From NCBI RefSeq assembly GCF_000439375.1, contig NZ_ATMI01000040.1, positions 1-64,000 of the forward strand: 64,000 nt of DNA. Direction: 5' to 3'. This document shows positions 46,054-55,653 of the stretch, one piece after another. The position numbers and the translations under genes are program-made. The notes under the pieces are model-generated. The model searched no databases and was not told the origin of the DNA. It saw only the letters and a list, made by a program, of their open reading frames with translations. This stretch comes from Tatumella saanichensis (GTDB lineage Bacteria > Pseudomonadota > Gammaproteobacteria > Enterobacterales > Enterobacteriaceae). The first letter of the stretch is position 1, and every line of letters begins with the position of its first letter.

Positions 46054-48882
46054 TTACTGGTCCAGCAAAGGTTTGAGGAAGCGTGCAGTATGTGAGGCTT
46101 CACACTCGACAATGGCCTCTGGACTGCCAGCGACCAAGATCTCACCGCCGCCACTGCCACCTTCTGGACCGAGGTCGACGATCCAGTCAGCGGTTTTGAT
46201 CACATCCAAGTTATGCTCAATCACCACGATAGTATTGCCTTGATCCCGCAGTTGGTGGAGAACCGCCAGTAACTGCTGAATATCGGCAAAGTGCAGACCA
46301 GTGGTCGGCTCATCGAGGATGTACAGGGTCTGACCGGTGCCGCGTTTCGACAGCTCTCGTGCCAGCTTAACGCGCTGCGCCTCCCCCCCGGACAGAGTGG
46401 TGGCAGATTGGCCGAGACGGATATAGGACAGTCCAACATCCATCAGAGTCTGCAGCTTACGGGCCAGCGCAGGGACCGCCTCAAAGAAATCACGGGCTTC
46501 TTCGATGGTCATCTCCAGCACTTCATGGATACTTTTGCCTTTGTATTTAATTTCCAGCGTTTCACGGTTGTAGCGTTTACCCTGGCACTGGTCACAAGGA
46601 ACATAGATATCCGGCAGGAAATGCATCTCTACTTTGATCACACCGTCCCCCTGACAGGCTTCACAGCGGCCGCCACGGACGTTAAAACTGAAACGACCCG
46701 GGGTATAACCACGGCTACGGGCTTCCGGCACTCCAGCAAACAGCTCACGTACTGGGGTAAAGATACCGGTGTAGGTTGCTGGGTTAGAGCGTGGTGTACG
46801 GCCAATCGGGCTCTGGTCGATATCGATCACTTTATCAAAATGTTCCAGTCCCTTGATATCACGGTAGGGTGCCGGTTCAATACTGGTGCCACCGTTCAGC
46901 TGGCGCTGTGCCAGCGGGAATAGGGTGTCATTAATTAGCGTCGATTTCCCAGAACCGGATACGCCAGTAACACAGGTAAACAGGCCGACCGGTAGCGTCA
47001 GGGTGACATTTTTTAGGTTGTTACCCCGCGCACCGCTGAGGGTCAGCACTTTCTGTGGATCGCCTTTGACTCGTTCTGCTGGTACCTCAATTTTACGCTT
47101 ACCACTGAGGAACTGGCCGGTAAGGGAGTTTTGGTTAGCCATAATGGCGTTGACATCCCCCTCGGCGACCACCTGACCACCGTGTACTCCCGCCCCTGGG
47201 CCGATATCGATAACATGATCGGCGGCACGGATAGCATCTTCGTCGTGCTCCACCACGATCACGGTATTACCAAGGTTGCGCAGGTGGATCAGGGTACTGA
47301 GCAGACGTTCATTATCACGTTGGTGTAGGCCGATAGACGGCTCATCCAGCACATACATGACGCCGACCAGCCCGGCACCGATCTGGCTGGCAAGACGGAT
47401 ACGCTGCGCCTCACCACCAGACAGGGTGTCGGCAGAGCGTGACAGTGACAGATAATTCAGACCCACGTTAACCAAGAAGCTGAGGCGTTCACTGATCTCT
47501 TTCAGGACTTTTTCGGCAATCTGTGCCCGCTGCCCACTGAGGGCCAGAGATCCAAAGAACGAGGTCGCGTGGCCGATACTCATCTCGGAGATTTCTGGCA
47601 GGGTGGTCTCTGCCACATAGACATGACGGGCTTCTTCACGCAGGCGGGTTCCGTGACAGCTGGTACAGGAGCGGTTGCTGATGTATTTCGCCAGCTCATC
47701 ACGGACCGCATTCGATTCGGTCTCTTTGTAGCGGCGCTCCATATTATGCAGCACGCCTTCGAACGGATGGCGGCGTACCGAGGTATCGCCACGATCATTG
47801 ACGTACTTAAACTCGATATTTTCTTTGCCAGAGCCGTGCAGGATCACTTTCTGTACTTTATCACTGAGGGTATTAAAGGGGGCTTCGACATCAAAGTCGT
47901 AGTGCTCACCCAGTGAACGCAACATCTGGAAATAGTAGAAGTTACGACGATCCCAGCCACGGATAGCGCCCCCTGCCAGCGAGATCTCTTCGTTCTGGAT
48001 CACCCGCTGTGGGTCAAAGAATTGTTGTACCCCCAGACCGTCACAGGTTGGACAAGCACCGGCAGGGTTGTTAAAGGAAAACAGACGCGGTTCAAGCTCA
48101 CGCATACTGTAGCCACACACTGGACAGGCAAAATTTGCCGAGAACAAAAGTTCCGGTGTTGTGCTGTCATCCATACTGGCGACAACTGCTGTGCCCCCAG
48201 AAAGCTCGAGGGTGGTTTCAAAGGATTCCGCCAGACGAGTCGCTAGGTCATCACGCACTTTAAAGCGGTCCACTACCACTTCAATGGTGTGTTTTTTCTG
48301 CAGTTCTAGCTTGGGTGGATCTGACAGGTCACAGACCTCGCCATCAATACGCGCACGGATATATCCTTGGGCAGCCAGGTTTTCAAGGGTTTTGCTGTGC
48401 TCGCCTTTACGGTCACGGATCACCGGCGCCAGCAGCATAAGCCGAGTCCCCTCAGGCTGCTGTAATACCTGATCAACCATCTGGCTAACGGTCTGGGCTG
48501 CCAGCGGCACATTATGTTCCGGGCAGCGTGGCTCACCCACGCGGGCAAACAGCAGACGCAGATAGTCATGAATTTCGGTAATGGTACCAACAGTAGAGCG
48601 TGGGTTATGTGACGTCGATTTCTGCTCAATAGAAATGGCCGGTGACAGACCTTCGATGTGGTCGACATCCGGTTTTTCCATCAGCGAGAGGAACTGACGG
48701 GCATAGGCCGACAGGGATTCCACGTAACGGCGCTGACCTTCGGCATACAGGGTGTCAAAGGCCAGAGAGGACTTACCGGAACCTGACAGGCCCGTGACAA
48801 CAACCAGTTTGTCGCGCGGGATAATCAGATTGATGTTTTTCAGGTTATGGGTGCGGGCACCCCGTACTTCTATCTTATCCAT
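46054..48882 (-). CDS. uvrA: excinuclease ABC subunit A (UvrA)
   Basis: DNA damage recognition ATPase of nucleotide excision repair. 942 residues (E. coli 940). Two ABC modules: Walker [10 protein letters not shown] near residue 31 and GVSGSGKST in the second half, signatures [16 protein letters not shown] and [16 protein letters not shown], Walker [13 protein letters not shown] and [12 protein letters not shown]. Zinc modules [12 protein letters not shown]...CPTC and CEACQGDG...CDQC. The ATG at 48882 ([16 protein letters not shown]) follows GGAAAGG. The upstream open frame is not conserved. It is divergent from ssb. Confidence 0.97.
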   Translation of the reverse strand: MDKIEVRGARTHNLKNINLIIPRDKLVVVTGLSGSGKSSLAFDTLYAEGQRRYVESLSAYARQFLSLMEKPDVDHIEGLSPAISIEQKSTSHNPRSTVGTITEIHDYLRLLFARVGEPRCPEHNVPLAAQTVSQMVDQVLQQPEGTRLMLLAPVIRDRKGEHSKTLENLAAQGYIRARIDGEVCDLSDPPKLELQKKHTIEVVVDRFKVRDDLATRLAESFETTLELSGGTAVVASMDDSTTPELLFSANFACPVCGYSMRELEPRLFSFNNPAGACPTCDGLGVQQFFDPQRVIQNEEISLAGGAIRGWDRRNFYYFQMLRSLGEHYDFDVEAPFNTLSDKVQKVILHGSGKENIEFKYVNDRGDTSVRRHPFEGVLHNMERRYKETESNAVRDELAKYISNRSCTSCHGTRLREEARHVYVAETTLPEISEMSIGHATSFFGSLALSGQRAQIAEKVLKEISERLSFLVNVGLNYLSLSRSADTLSGGEAQRIRLASQIGAGLVGVMYVLDEPSIGLHQRDNERLLSTLIHLRNLGNTVIVVEHDEDAIRAADHVIDIGPGAGVHGGQVVAEGDVNAIMANQNSLTGQFLSGKRKIEVPAERVKGDPQKVLTLSGARGNNLKNVTLTLPVGLFTCVTGVSGSGKSTLINDTLFPLAQRQLNGGTSIEPAPYRDIKGLEHFDKVIDIDQSPIGRTPRSNPATYTGIFTPVRELFAGVPEARSRGYTPGRFSFNVRGGRCEACQGDGVIKVEMHFLPDIYVPCDQCQGKRYNRETLEIKYKGKSIHEVLEMTIEEARDFFEAVPALARKLQTLMDVGLSYIRLGQSATTLSGGEAQRVKLARELSKRGTGQTLYILDEPTTGLHFADIQQLLAVLHQLRDQGNTIVVIEHNLDVIKTADWIVDLGPEGGSGGGEILVAGSPEAIVECEASHTARFLKPLLDQ

Positions 48883-49325
48883 GCACCTTTCCCGAAGTAT
48901 CAGCATCGTCTGTCGCCGCGACGGCGGCAACAGGGAGAATCAAACAGACTATTATGGCATAAAAAATGAACTGATTAAATATCCAGTAGTTTGTCGCCTG
49001 GTAGGTTCATACCCGAGGCCACGGAGCAGACTTCACGGCTGGCAAGCCGCCGTATGCCCGGTGTTACTATAGAAGAATTTTGCGCCCTTACCGGGCGAAT
49101 AGTGCGGATAAGGATCGGCGGCAACGGATGTCGCGGGTGGAGGCAGAGAATGGCTTGACCCCCGCGGAGCCATAGAGATGGACAGCACAAATAATGCTGC
49201 TGAGCAGTGTGCTGTTTGGCGTACGTAGCTTTGGAAAACATGTCGAAAGTATCACTTAGGAAACGTGACTATGTTATAGTTTACCGCTTAGACTTTGAGT
49301 AATTTATTCTTCAGGAGAGACCTCT
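48883..49325. promoter_or_regulatory. uvrA-ssb divergent intergenic region
   Basis: A 443-bp gap holding the promoters of uvrA and ssb. A degenerate LexA-like site CTGATTAAATATCCAG lies at 48971-48986, about 90 bp before uvrA. Near ssb there is a -10-like TATAGT (about 49275). No reading frame with a recognisable product was seen. Confidence 0.55.
48971..48986. promoter_or_regulatory. candidate LexA box for uvrA
   Basis: CTGATTAAATATCCAG keeps the invariant CTG-N10-CAG of SOS boxes and an AT-rich centre, but not the full CTGT/ACAG. Its position relative to uvrA resembles that of the E. coli SOS box. Confidence 0.4.
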
Positions 49326-49868
49326 ATGGCCAGTCGCGGCGTTAACAAAGTGATTCTTGTCGGGAATCTGGGACAGGACCCGGAAGTGCGTTATATGCCT
49401 AATGGTGGTGCTGTCACCAACATTACACTGGCCACTTCTGAGAGCTGGCGTGACAAGCAAACCGGTGAGAACAAAGAGATCACTGAATGGCACCGCGTAG
49501 TACTGTTCGGTAAGCTGGCGGAAGTGGCGGGGGAATACCTGCGCAAAGGTTCCCAAGTCTATATCGAAGGTCAGCTGCGCACCCGCAAATGGCAGGATCA
49601 GGGCGGGCAGGATCGCTATACTACCGAAGTAGTGGTCAACGTTGGCGGTACCATGCAGATGCTGGGTGGACGTCCGGGTGGTACCGGCGGCGCACCGGCC
49701 GGCGGTCAAGGCAACAACAATAACAATGGGTGGGGACAGCCACAGCAGCCACAAGGTGGTAACCAGTTCAGCGGTGGTGGTAATGCCCCAGCAGCCCGTC
49801 CGCAGCAGAACAGCGCGCCAGCCAGCAGTGAACCACCGATGGATTTCGATGACGATATCCCGTTCTGA
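49326..49868 (+). CDS. ssb: single-stranded DNA-binding protein SSB
   Basis: Tetrameric single-stranded DNA-binding protein of replication and repair. 180 residues: OB-fold (1-112, starting [24 protein letters not shown]), a glycine/glutamine/asparagine-rich disordered linker, and the acidic tip MDFDDDIPF that binds partner proteins. CAGGAGAG precedes the ATG. Divergent from uvrA. A strong terminator follows. Confidence 0.97.
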   Translation: MASRGVNKVILVGNLGQDPEVRYMPNGGAVTNITLATSESWRDKQTGENKEITEWHRVVLFGKLAEVAGEYLRKGSQVYIEGQLRTRKWQDQGGQDRYTTEVVVNVGGTMQMLGGRPGGTGGAPAGGQGNNNNNGWGQPQQPQGGNQFSGGGNAPAARPQQNSAPASSEPPMDFDDDIPF

Positions 49869-49896
49869 TTTCCATGAATGAACCACGTTTTCAATT

Positions 49897-49924
49897 AAAA
49901 GCCCCGCACTGCGGGGTTTTTTTT
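49897..49924 (+). terminator. ssb terminator
   Basis: AAAAGCCCCGC-ACT-GCGGGG followed by eight T, 29 bp after the ssb stop. Confidence 0.93.
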
Positions 49925-50531
49925 GGCCGCCAGAAAGCGGTTATGGGGTGGCGTGCAGGAGTGAGGGCTGTTAGTGAGGTCTTTTCATTACCAAAGTGGG
50001 TAAAGCAGCCGTTATTTTTTGAGGCAGTGAGCGACAGCTACTCCGTGCGGGAAGTCTGCTTAGTCGGGATAGGCTCGGTGCGATGATGGAGAGGAGCCCA
50101 GTCCTTGGCAGGTCTCATGATATTTTCCATTGATTGATGCTTTTTTGTTAAATCATTATGAAGGTTTTTTTATATTACGATTGTGACATTCTCAGTGGAA
50201 ACGTTACCAATTCTGGTCTCCCTCGCCGCAAGATCCTGCTGAGCCTCGATTTTTTATTCCTATTTATTCTCTCAACCTGGTTTTATTTTCTATTTCGCTA
50301 TAATGCTGTTTTACAGAAAATTCTGGAACATGCGGCTAACGTCCGGTTTTTTTTCATAAAATTGTTCGAATAAATGAGGGTTTTTGTTGGTTCAATGTCG
50401 TCATAATTATTAAGCAAATGTTATTGTCAATGTGGTTTGATCACAAAAAACGATATTAAAACAGACAAAAAAAGACTACCCTATGGCGACTTTTACTTAT
50501 AAATACAATTGTTAACTTAAAAGGTTATTCA
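49925..50531. other. AT-rich intergenic region before gcd
   Basis: About 600 bp with no recognised gene. A 71-codon open frame at 50158-50373 on the plus strand (MKVFLYYDCDILSGN..., with one hydrophobic segment) has no clear ribosome site and no recognised relative; it is probably chance, but cannot be excluded. The stretch 50374-50520, rich in A and T, should hold the gcd promoter. The E. coli genes yjcB and yjcC do not lie here; yjcB is found further on. Confidence 0.4.
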
Positions 50532-52910
50532 ATGTCTCGTGAACGCAAAGGCTTACGCCTTATCACATTACTCTTCTCGGTATTCGTTACCTTGTGGTTA
50601 ATAATCGGCGGTGGCTGGTTACTTTCCTTAGGTGGCAGTGCTTACTATTTGGTCAGCGGTATCGCTATGGCGGTATTTACTGGTCTCCTGTTAAAGAAAA
50701 GAAGCTGTGCTTTCTATCTTTATGCCATCATCCTGCTGGCGACGGCCGTTTGGTCTTACTACGAAGCTGGTATCGACTTCTGGGCTTTAGCGCCGCGTCT
50801 AGATATCTGGGTTCTGTTCGGTATCTGGATGATCCTGCCGTTTGTCTATCGCCAGCTGGCAGCCCCCAACAAAAAATCGACAGCGCTGATGGTGATTGCG
50901 ATCGTCATCAACCTGGCGATGGTGGTGACTGCCTTCTTTGGTAAAGATCCGCAGGAAGTCAACGGTACCCTGAATGTACAAAATACCGGTATCGCGCAGC
51001 CAGATTCTAACATGCCGGCTGCTGACTGGCGTGCCTATGGCCGTACTCAGGCCGGTGACCGTTACTCTCCGCTGAGCCAGATTAACGAAAGTAACGTTAA
51101 AAACCTGCAGGTAGCCTGGACCTATCAGTCTGGTGACTTGAAGCGTGCGGATGATCCGGGTGAAATCACCAACGAAGCAACGCCGCTGAAAGTTGGTAAC
51201 CTGCTGTACAGCTGTACTGCACACCAGATCCTAGTGGCTATCGATGCTGCGACCGGTAAAGAAAAATGGCGTTTTGATCCTAAGGTCAAATACAACCCAA
51301 CCTTCCAGCATATGACCTGTCGTGGTGTCTCTTACCATGAAGTTCAGCCTGTTGCTCCGGCTAACAGTTCTGTCACTCCGGCCATGTGTTCACGTCGTAT
51401 CTACCTGCCGGTTAACGACGGTCGCTTGATCGCGGTTGACGCAGAAAATGGTCAGCTGTGTAAAGACTTTGCTAATAACGGTACTTTGGATCTGCAGCAC
51501 CAGCAGCCAAATGCCTTCCCGGGTGGCTATGAACCAACGTCTCCGCCAATCATCACTAACAATGTGATCGTGATTGCCGGTGCGGTAACCGATAACTACT
51601 CTACCCGTGAGCCGTCTGGTGTGATCCGTGGTTTCGATGTGAATACCGGTAAACTGGTATGGGCATTCGATCCGGGTGCACAGGATCCGAACGCAATCCC
51701 TGCTGACGGTCAGCACTACACCGCTAACTCCCCGAACTCATGGGCACCTTCTGCTTATGACTCGAAACTGGATATGATCTACATCCCTATGGGTGTGACC
51801 ACTCCAGATATCTGGGGCGGTGACCGTACTCCAGACCAAGAACGTTATGCGAGTGGTATCTTGGCTTTACATGCTTCTACCGGTAAAGAAGCGTGGTTCT
51901 ACCAGACTGTCCACCACGACCTGTGGGACATGGATATTCCGGCACAGCCTTCACTGGCCGATATCCAGGATAAAGATGGCAACACTGTTCCGGTCATCTA
52001 TGTGCCGACCAAAGTGGGTAACATCTTCGTTCTGAACCGTGAAACCGGTAAGTTGGTTGTTCCTGCAACAGAACGTCCGGTTCCGCAAGGCCCAGCAAAA
52101 GGTGACCACCTGTCTCCGACTCAGCCATTCTCTGACCTGACGTTCCGTCCAGAAGCGAAACTGACCGGTAAGCAGATGTGGGGCGGCAGTATGTTCGACC
52201 AGATGGTTTGTCGTATCATGTTCCATCGCCTGCGTTATGAAGGTACCTTCACTCCACCATCAGAGCAGGGCACCTTAGTATTCCCAGGTAACTTGGGGAT
52301 GTTCGAGTGGGGTGGCCTGTCTATCAATGGTGGCGAGCAATACGCGATTGCTAACCCGATGCAACTGCCGTTTGTTTCTAAACTGATCCCTCGTGGCCCT
52401 AACAACCCAGAAGAACCAAGTGAAGGCCATGCTGGTGGTTCAGGTTCAGAAGCTGGTCTGCAGCACATGTACGGTGTTCCTTACGGTGTTGAACTGAATC
52501 CGTTCCTGTCACCGCTGGGTCTGCCTTGTATGGAACCTTCATGGGGCTTCGTCTCTGCCGTTGACCTGAAAACCAACAAGATTGTGTGGAAAAAACGTAT
52601 CGGTACTATCCGCGACAGCGGTGGCCCGATCCCACTGCCACCAATCACTGTCGGTACTCCGATGCTGGGTGCACCAATCACCACTGCCGGTAATGTCTTC
52701 TTTATCGCCGCGACACTGGATGATTACATCCGTGCGTACAGTGTCCGTGATGGTAAACTGCTGTGGCAGGCACGTCTGCCAGCCGGTGGTCAGGCAACGC
52801 CTATGACCTATGAAGTAGACGGTAAACAGTACCTGGTTATCAATGCTGGCGGACACGGTTCGTTCGGTAGCAAAATGGGTGACTATATCGTCGCGTATAA
52901 ACTGCCTTAA
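50532..52910 (+). CDS. gcd: membrane-bound PQQ-dependent glucose dehydrogenase
   Basis: Quinoprotein that oxidises glucose (and other aldoses) to gluconolactone in the periplasm and passes electrons to ubiquinone. 792 residues (E. coli 796). Five transmembrane helices in residues 1-140, then an eight-bladed propeller from ADWRAYGRTQAGDRYSPL. The catalytic Asp region is YQTVHHDLWDMDIPAQPSL. The end NAGGHGSFGSKMGDYIVAYKLP is typical. Codon choice looks more biased than in neighbours (many GGT, CGT, CTG), consistent with high expression. PQQ synthesis genes are not in the window. In E. coli gcd lies elsewhere, so it has moved here. Confidence 0.96.
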   Translation: MSRERKGLRLITLLFSVFVTLWLIIGGGWLLSLGGSAYYLVSGIAMAVFTGLLLKKRSCAFYLYAIILLATAVWSYYEAGIDFWALAPRLDIWVLFGIWMILPFVYRQLAAPNKKSTALMVIAIVINLAMVVTAFFGKDPQEVNGTLNVQNTGIAQPDSNMPAADWRAYGRTQAGDRYSPLSQINESNVKNLQVAWTYQSGDLKRADDPGEITNEATPLKVGNLLYSCTAHQILVAIDAATGKEKWRFDPKVKYNPTFQHMTCRGVSYHEVQPVAPANSSVTPAMCSRRIYLPVNDGRLIAVDAENGQLCKDFANNGTLDLQHQQPNAFPGGYEPTSPPIITNNVIVIAGAVTDNYSTREPSGVIRGFDVNTGKLVWAFDPGAQDPNAIPADGQHYTANSPNSWAPSAYDSKLDMIYIPMGVTTPDIWGGDRTPDQERYASGILALHASTGKEAWFYQTVHHDLWDMDIPAQPSLADIQDKDGNTVPVIYVPTKVGNIFVLNRETGKLVVPATERPVPQGPAKGDHLSPTQPFSDLTFRPEAKLTGKQMWGGSMFDQMVCRIMFHRLRYEGTFTPPSEQGTLVFPGNLGMFEWGGLSINGGEQYAIANPMQLPFVSKLIPRGPNNPEEPSEGHAGGSGSEAGLQHMYGVPYGVELNPFLSPLGLPCMEPSWGFVSAVDLKTNKIVWKKRIGTIRDSGGPIPLPPITVGTPMLGAPITTAGNVFFIAATLDDYIRAYSVRDGKLLWQARLPAGGQATPMTYEVDGKQYLVINAGGHGSFGSKMGDYIVAYKLP

Positions 52911-52957
52911 TCTACAGAGTGGGTCTCCTTGGAGGCCTCTCTGAAAGAAAGTGCATC

Positions 52958-52991
52958 ATCCCCGCGGACTTCGGTTAGCGGGGATTTTTTT
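52958..52991 (+). terminator. gcd terminator
   Basis: ATCCCCGC...GCGGGGAT followed by TTTTTT, about 48 bp after the gcd stop. Confidence 0.88.
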
Positions 52992-53000
52992 ATCTGTGCG

Positions 53001-53774
53001 TTAGCCTCGAGAAGGGGCCGTTAGCGTTGTTGGCGCAAAGCCAGTCGCCTGACGGAACATAGCGGAGAATGCGCTGCTGTTTTGATAGCCGAGGGTGAGG
53101 GCCAGGCGGGTAACACTCTCCCCCTGACTGAGCGCGACCAGACTGTAGTTAACACAGGCGCGCTGACGCCAGTGACTGAAGGCTAGTCCCGTTTGCTGGC
53201 GGAAAAAGCGGCTGAAAGTGCGCAGACTTTTATGCAGTTGTGCCGCCCAGTGTTCAGGACGTTGCTGGATAGTCGGTTGCTGTAGGAAGTGGCCGCATAA
53301 GGCCGCCAGTGCCGGATCAGCGGGTAAGGGGGTAAACAGCGGGTTCACCGGCGCCCGAGCCAATTCCGCCAGTGCCAGTTCTAACAGCAAGGCATCCCGT
53401 CCCACAGGGTCATAAAGTAGCGTGATCTCCGCCGAGGCCAGCAATAGTTGATGCAATAACGGGCTGACGCTCAGGACTTCACACTGCTGCGCCGGGCGCG
53501 GGACTTGTTGAGATTCGATATACAGACTGCGGGTACTGGCCGCCAGCATCCGCACACTGTGGCAGGTGCCAGCTGGGATCCAGACGCCGCTGCCGGGTAA
53601 GACCATCCATTGGCCATCGCCGGTTGTGACCTCCATCAATCCACTCATACTGTAGAGAAACTGGGCGCGGCGGTGATGGTGTGGGGCCAGTTGGGTACCT
53701 GGGGTATAGTCGGTTGCCAGGGCAATCACCGACCGGGGTATCTGCTCGACATCGTTAATGCGGACATTACGCAT
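53001..53774 (-). CDS. AraC-family regulator with cupin N-terminal domain
   Basis: A 257-residue regulator: an N-terminal cupin (TPGTQLAPHHHRRAQFLYSMSGLMEV, GSGVWIPAGTCHSVRM) and a C-terminal double helix-turn-helix of AraC type (KSLRTFSRFFRQQTGLAFSHWRQRACV, then LALTLGYQNSSAFSAMFRQATGFAP). It resembles the NimR/YeaM group that controls adjacent exporters. It is divergent, 107 bp apart, from the TauE/SafE-type exporter gene, its probable target. The inducer is unknown. Confidence 0.88.
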   Translation of the reverse strand: MRNVRINDVEQIPRSVIALATDYTPGTQLAPHHHRRAQFLYSMSGLMEVTTGDGQWMVLPGSGVWIPAGTCHSVRMLAASTRSLYIESQQVPRPAQQCEVLSVSPLLHQLLLASAEITLLYDPVGRDALLLELALAELARAPVNPLFTPLPADPALAALCGHFLQQPTIQQRPEHWAAQLHKSLRTFSRFFRQQTGLAFSHWRQRACVNYSLVALSQGESVTRLALTLGYQNSSAFSAMFRQATGFAPTTLTAPSRG

Positions 53775-53881
53775 CGCCTCACCTTTGGCCTAAATTCGTT
53801 ATTGGTTGTCCGGTTCCCGTATGCGGGCCAGTGATATCTGTTCTTATACTCTGACCTGACTTTACTGACAGGTAAACCTTT

Positions 53882-54689
53882 ATGCTGTTTTTCCTTTTGT
53901 TCGCTGGTTTTTTTTCCGGCATCACCACGGTGCTATTTGGTTTCAGTGGTGGTTTTTTCACTGTGCCAATCGTGGCTTATACCCTAAGTCACGGCAGCAC
54001 TTGTGGCGGGCAACAACCGATGACGGTGGCGGTCGCTACTTCAGCACTGGTGATGCTAGTCACCTCATTACTGGCAGTGCTACGCCGTCAGCGTCCGGAT
54101 AGTCGTTCTCTCCCTGGGATCGGCAGCTTAACCTTAGCTATTGCTGTTGGCGCGGTTCCTGGAGCTATTGCTGCTCAGGCAGCGGGCAGTACCGTGATCC
54201 GTGATGGGTTTGTGCTCTATTTAGGGGGGACACTAATGGATTGTTTGCTGCGACCTGGCTTTCTGCGCGTGACGTCCGTCACTCCGAAAATGAAAGGTTG
54301 GCCTGCATGGGTGGGGGGGGATCATTGGACTGCTGGCGGCGTTTCTCGGGGTGGGCGGCAGTGTGATGACGGTACCGTTATTGCGGCGTCGCGGTGCGTC
54401 AATGACACAGGCGGCAGCCGTAGCCAATCTATTGACCCTCCCGATGGCCCTGATGGCAACCTTAACCTACTTGTACCCTGTATTGAGTGCCGCCCTGAGC
54501 GGCAACTCTGTCCCCCAAAGTCCAGTGGACTGGCAGGCTGGCATCATGCTGATCATAGGCGCTCGGATCGGCATGTGGGGGGCGGGGCGCTTTGCTGCAT
54601 GGCTCCCAGACCGGTTACATGCCGCGTGTTATCCTTGGCTGTTAGGACTGTCTATGGTGGCGATCCTCTGTGTACCGATCCGCGGTTAG
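53882..54689 (+). pseudogene. TauE/SafE-family membrane exporter, frameshifted
   Basis: Inner-membrane permease of the sulfite exporter TauE/SafE family. The first frame (53882 to about 54319) encodes LFAGFFSGITTVLFGFSGGFFTVPIVAY and runs to WPAWVGG. The continuation IIGLLAAFLGVGGSVMTVPLLRRRGASMTQAAAVANLLTLPMAL, with the second family repeat, is in another frame up to the stop at 54689. The break coincides with a run of eight G (54313-54320); seven G would give one frame of about 269 codons, a normal length. True mutation, a phase-variable tract and a sequencing error are all possible. The AraC-type gene alongside probably regulates it. Confidence 0.85.
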
Positions 54690-54699
54690 CCAAGGCCGA

Positions 54700-54981
54700 T
54701 CAGTATTCCGGCCAGCTTTTGGCAGTGATTTTCGCCAACTCAGTGAGCGTTTGATGGGTATTGTGCAGCATCAGCTGTACTTCACCGGCAGAGAAAGTGA
54801 TCCCCATCAGGCCGGTGACAAACCAGCATGACATGGCGATCCCCAGTCCGCTGCACAACAGACCGCTGAGAAAGCGACTGTTTTGTCGGCATTTTGTTTT
54901 GAGAGTACTGGCGAGAAACATGGCGACTGCGCTGAGTAACCCCCAGCGAACCAGATAAAAACTTGCAGTGAGAGTGCCCAT
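54700..54981 (-). CDS. yjcB: YjcB family membrane protein
   Basis: A 93-residue protein with two hydrophobic segments, starting MGTLTASFYLVRWGLLSAVAMFLASTL, nearly the same as E. coli YjcB, which lies between ssb and soxS there. Function unknown. A CRP site with both full half-sites lies 74 bp upstream, so its expression probably depends on carbon status. It is convergent with the frameshifted exporter gene, 10 bp away. Confidence 0.88.
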   Translation of the reverse strand: MGTLTASFYLVRWGLLSAVAMFLASTLKTKCRQNSRFLSGLLCSGLGIAMSCWFVTGLMGITFSAGEVQLMLHNTHQTLTELAKITAKSWPEY

Positions 54982-55054
54982 TTAACCTTTCCGCGTATAA
55001 CTGTGTCTTCCGCGAAACGCCGAGCTGTCAACCAGGGGAGCTGAGTGCGGATTA

Positions 55055-55070
55055 TGTGATTCATATCACA
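55055..55070. promoter_or_regulatory. CRP site upstream of yjcB
   Basis: TGTGATTCATATCACA has complete TGTGA-N6-TCACA half-sites. It lies between soxS and yjcB, both on the minus strand, at the right distance to control yjcB. Confidence 0.75.
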
Positions 55071-55148
55071 TTATACGGCAATCTGATGGAAAAATGAACA
55101 GGCGTTACCTCAGCCAGTCCGCGATTGGGACAGGCTGAGTGCAATCTA

Positions 55149-55553
55149 TTAGCGGAAAGCCATCATCGACGAGCTGTTGCGGTGTTCGCTGCCCTGGGAG
55201 GTATAAGGTTTAGTAGGGATAGCGGTGTTACGCATCGCCTGACGGTAGGCAGTCGGTGTCTGATCAAACTGCCGACGAAATACCCGTGAGAAGGTCTGTT
55301 GCGAGTCGTAACCAAACTGTAGAGCAATATCAAACACCGGACGGCGGGTTTTTCGTAGCGCATCGGCGGCCATCACGAGTCGACGTTCACGGATATAATC
55401 CCCGAGGGTTTTCTGAGTGACGGCACGGAACATACGCTGCAGATGCCATTTCGAATAGCCCGATTTGGCAGCGACTTCATCTATCGATAACGATTTGCCC
55501 AGATTTTGGTTAATCCATTGTGTCAGCGAATGAATGATCTCTTCTTGCATCAT
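55149..55553 (-). CDS. soxS: superoxide response regulator SoxS
   Basis: AraC/XylS-type activator of oxidative stress genes. 134 residues; the first 107 align with E. coli SoxS (107 residues), with helix-turn-helix segments SIDEVAAKSGYSKWHLQRMFRAVTQKTLGDYIRERR and DIALQFGYDSQQTFSRVFRRQFDQTPTAYR. A tail of about 27 residues, rich in Ser and Thr, follows that is absent in E. coli. AAGGACAGG lies before the ATG pair. Its promoter carries the SoxR operator, so it is induced by oxidised SoxR. Confidence 0.94.
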   Translation of the reverse strand: MMQEEIIHSLTQWINQNLGKSLSIDEVAAKSGYSKWHLQRMFRAVTQKTLGDYIRERRLVMAADALRKTRRPVFDIALQFGYDSQQTFSRVFRRQFDQTPTAYRQAMRNTAIPTKPYTSQGSEHRNSSSMMAFR

Positions 55554-55623
55554 AAACCTGTCCTTACCGCGATATCAGTATCCCCGAAGGGGTTAGAAAG
55601 AGTCGTTAAGGTGAAGTATAATT

Positions 55624-55641
55624 CCTCAAGTTAACTTGAGG
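55624..55641. promoter_or_regulatory. SoxR operator in the soxS promoter
   Basis: CCTCAAGTTAACTTGAGG is a perfect 18-bp palindrome identical to the E. coli SoxR site. On the minus strand it sits between TTTACC and TATACT, elements set 19 bp apart, the unusual spacing that SoxR corrects when oxidised. Confidence 0.95.
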
Positions 55642-55653
55642 TAAAGGTGGGTG

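Noticed and set aside
50430-50450. Possible CRP site upstream of gcd (TGTGG near TCACA)
   Set aside because: The spacing between half-sites is one base short of N6 and one half is imperfect.
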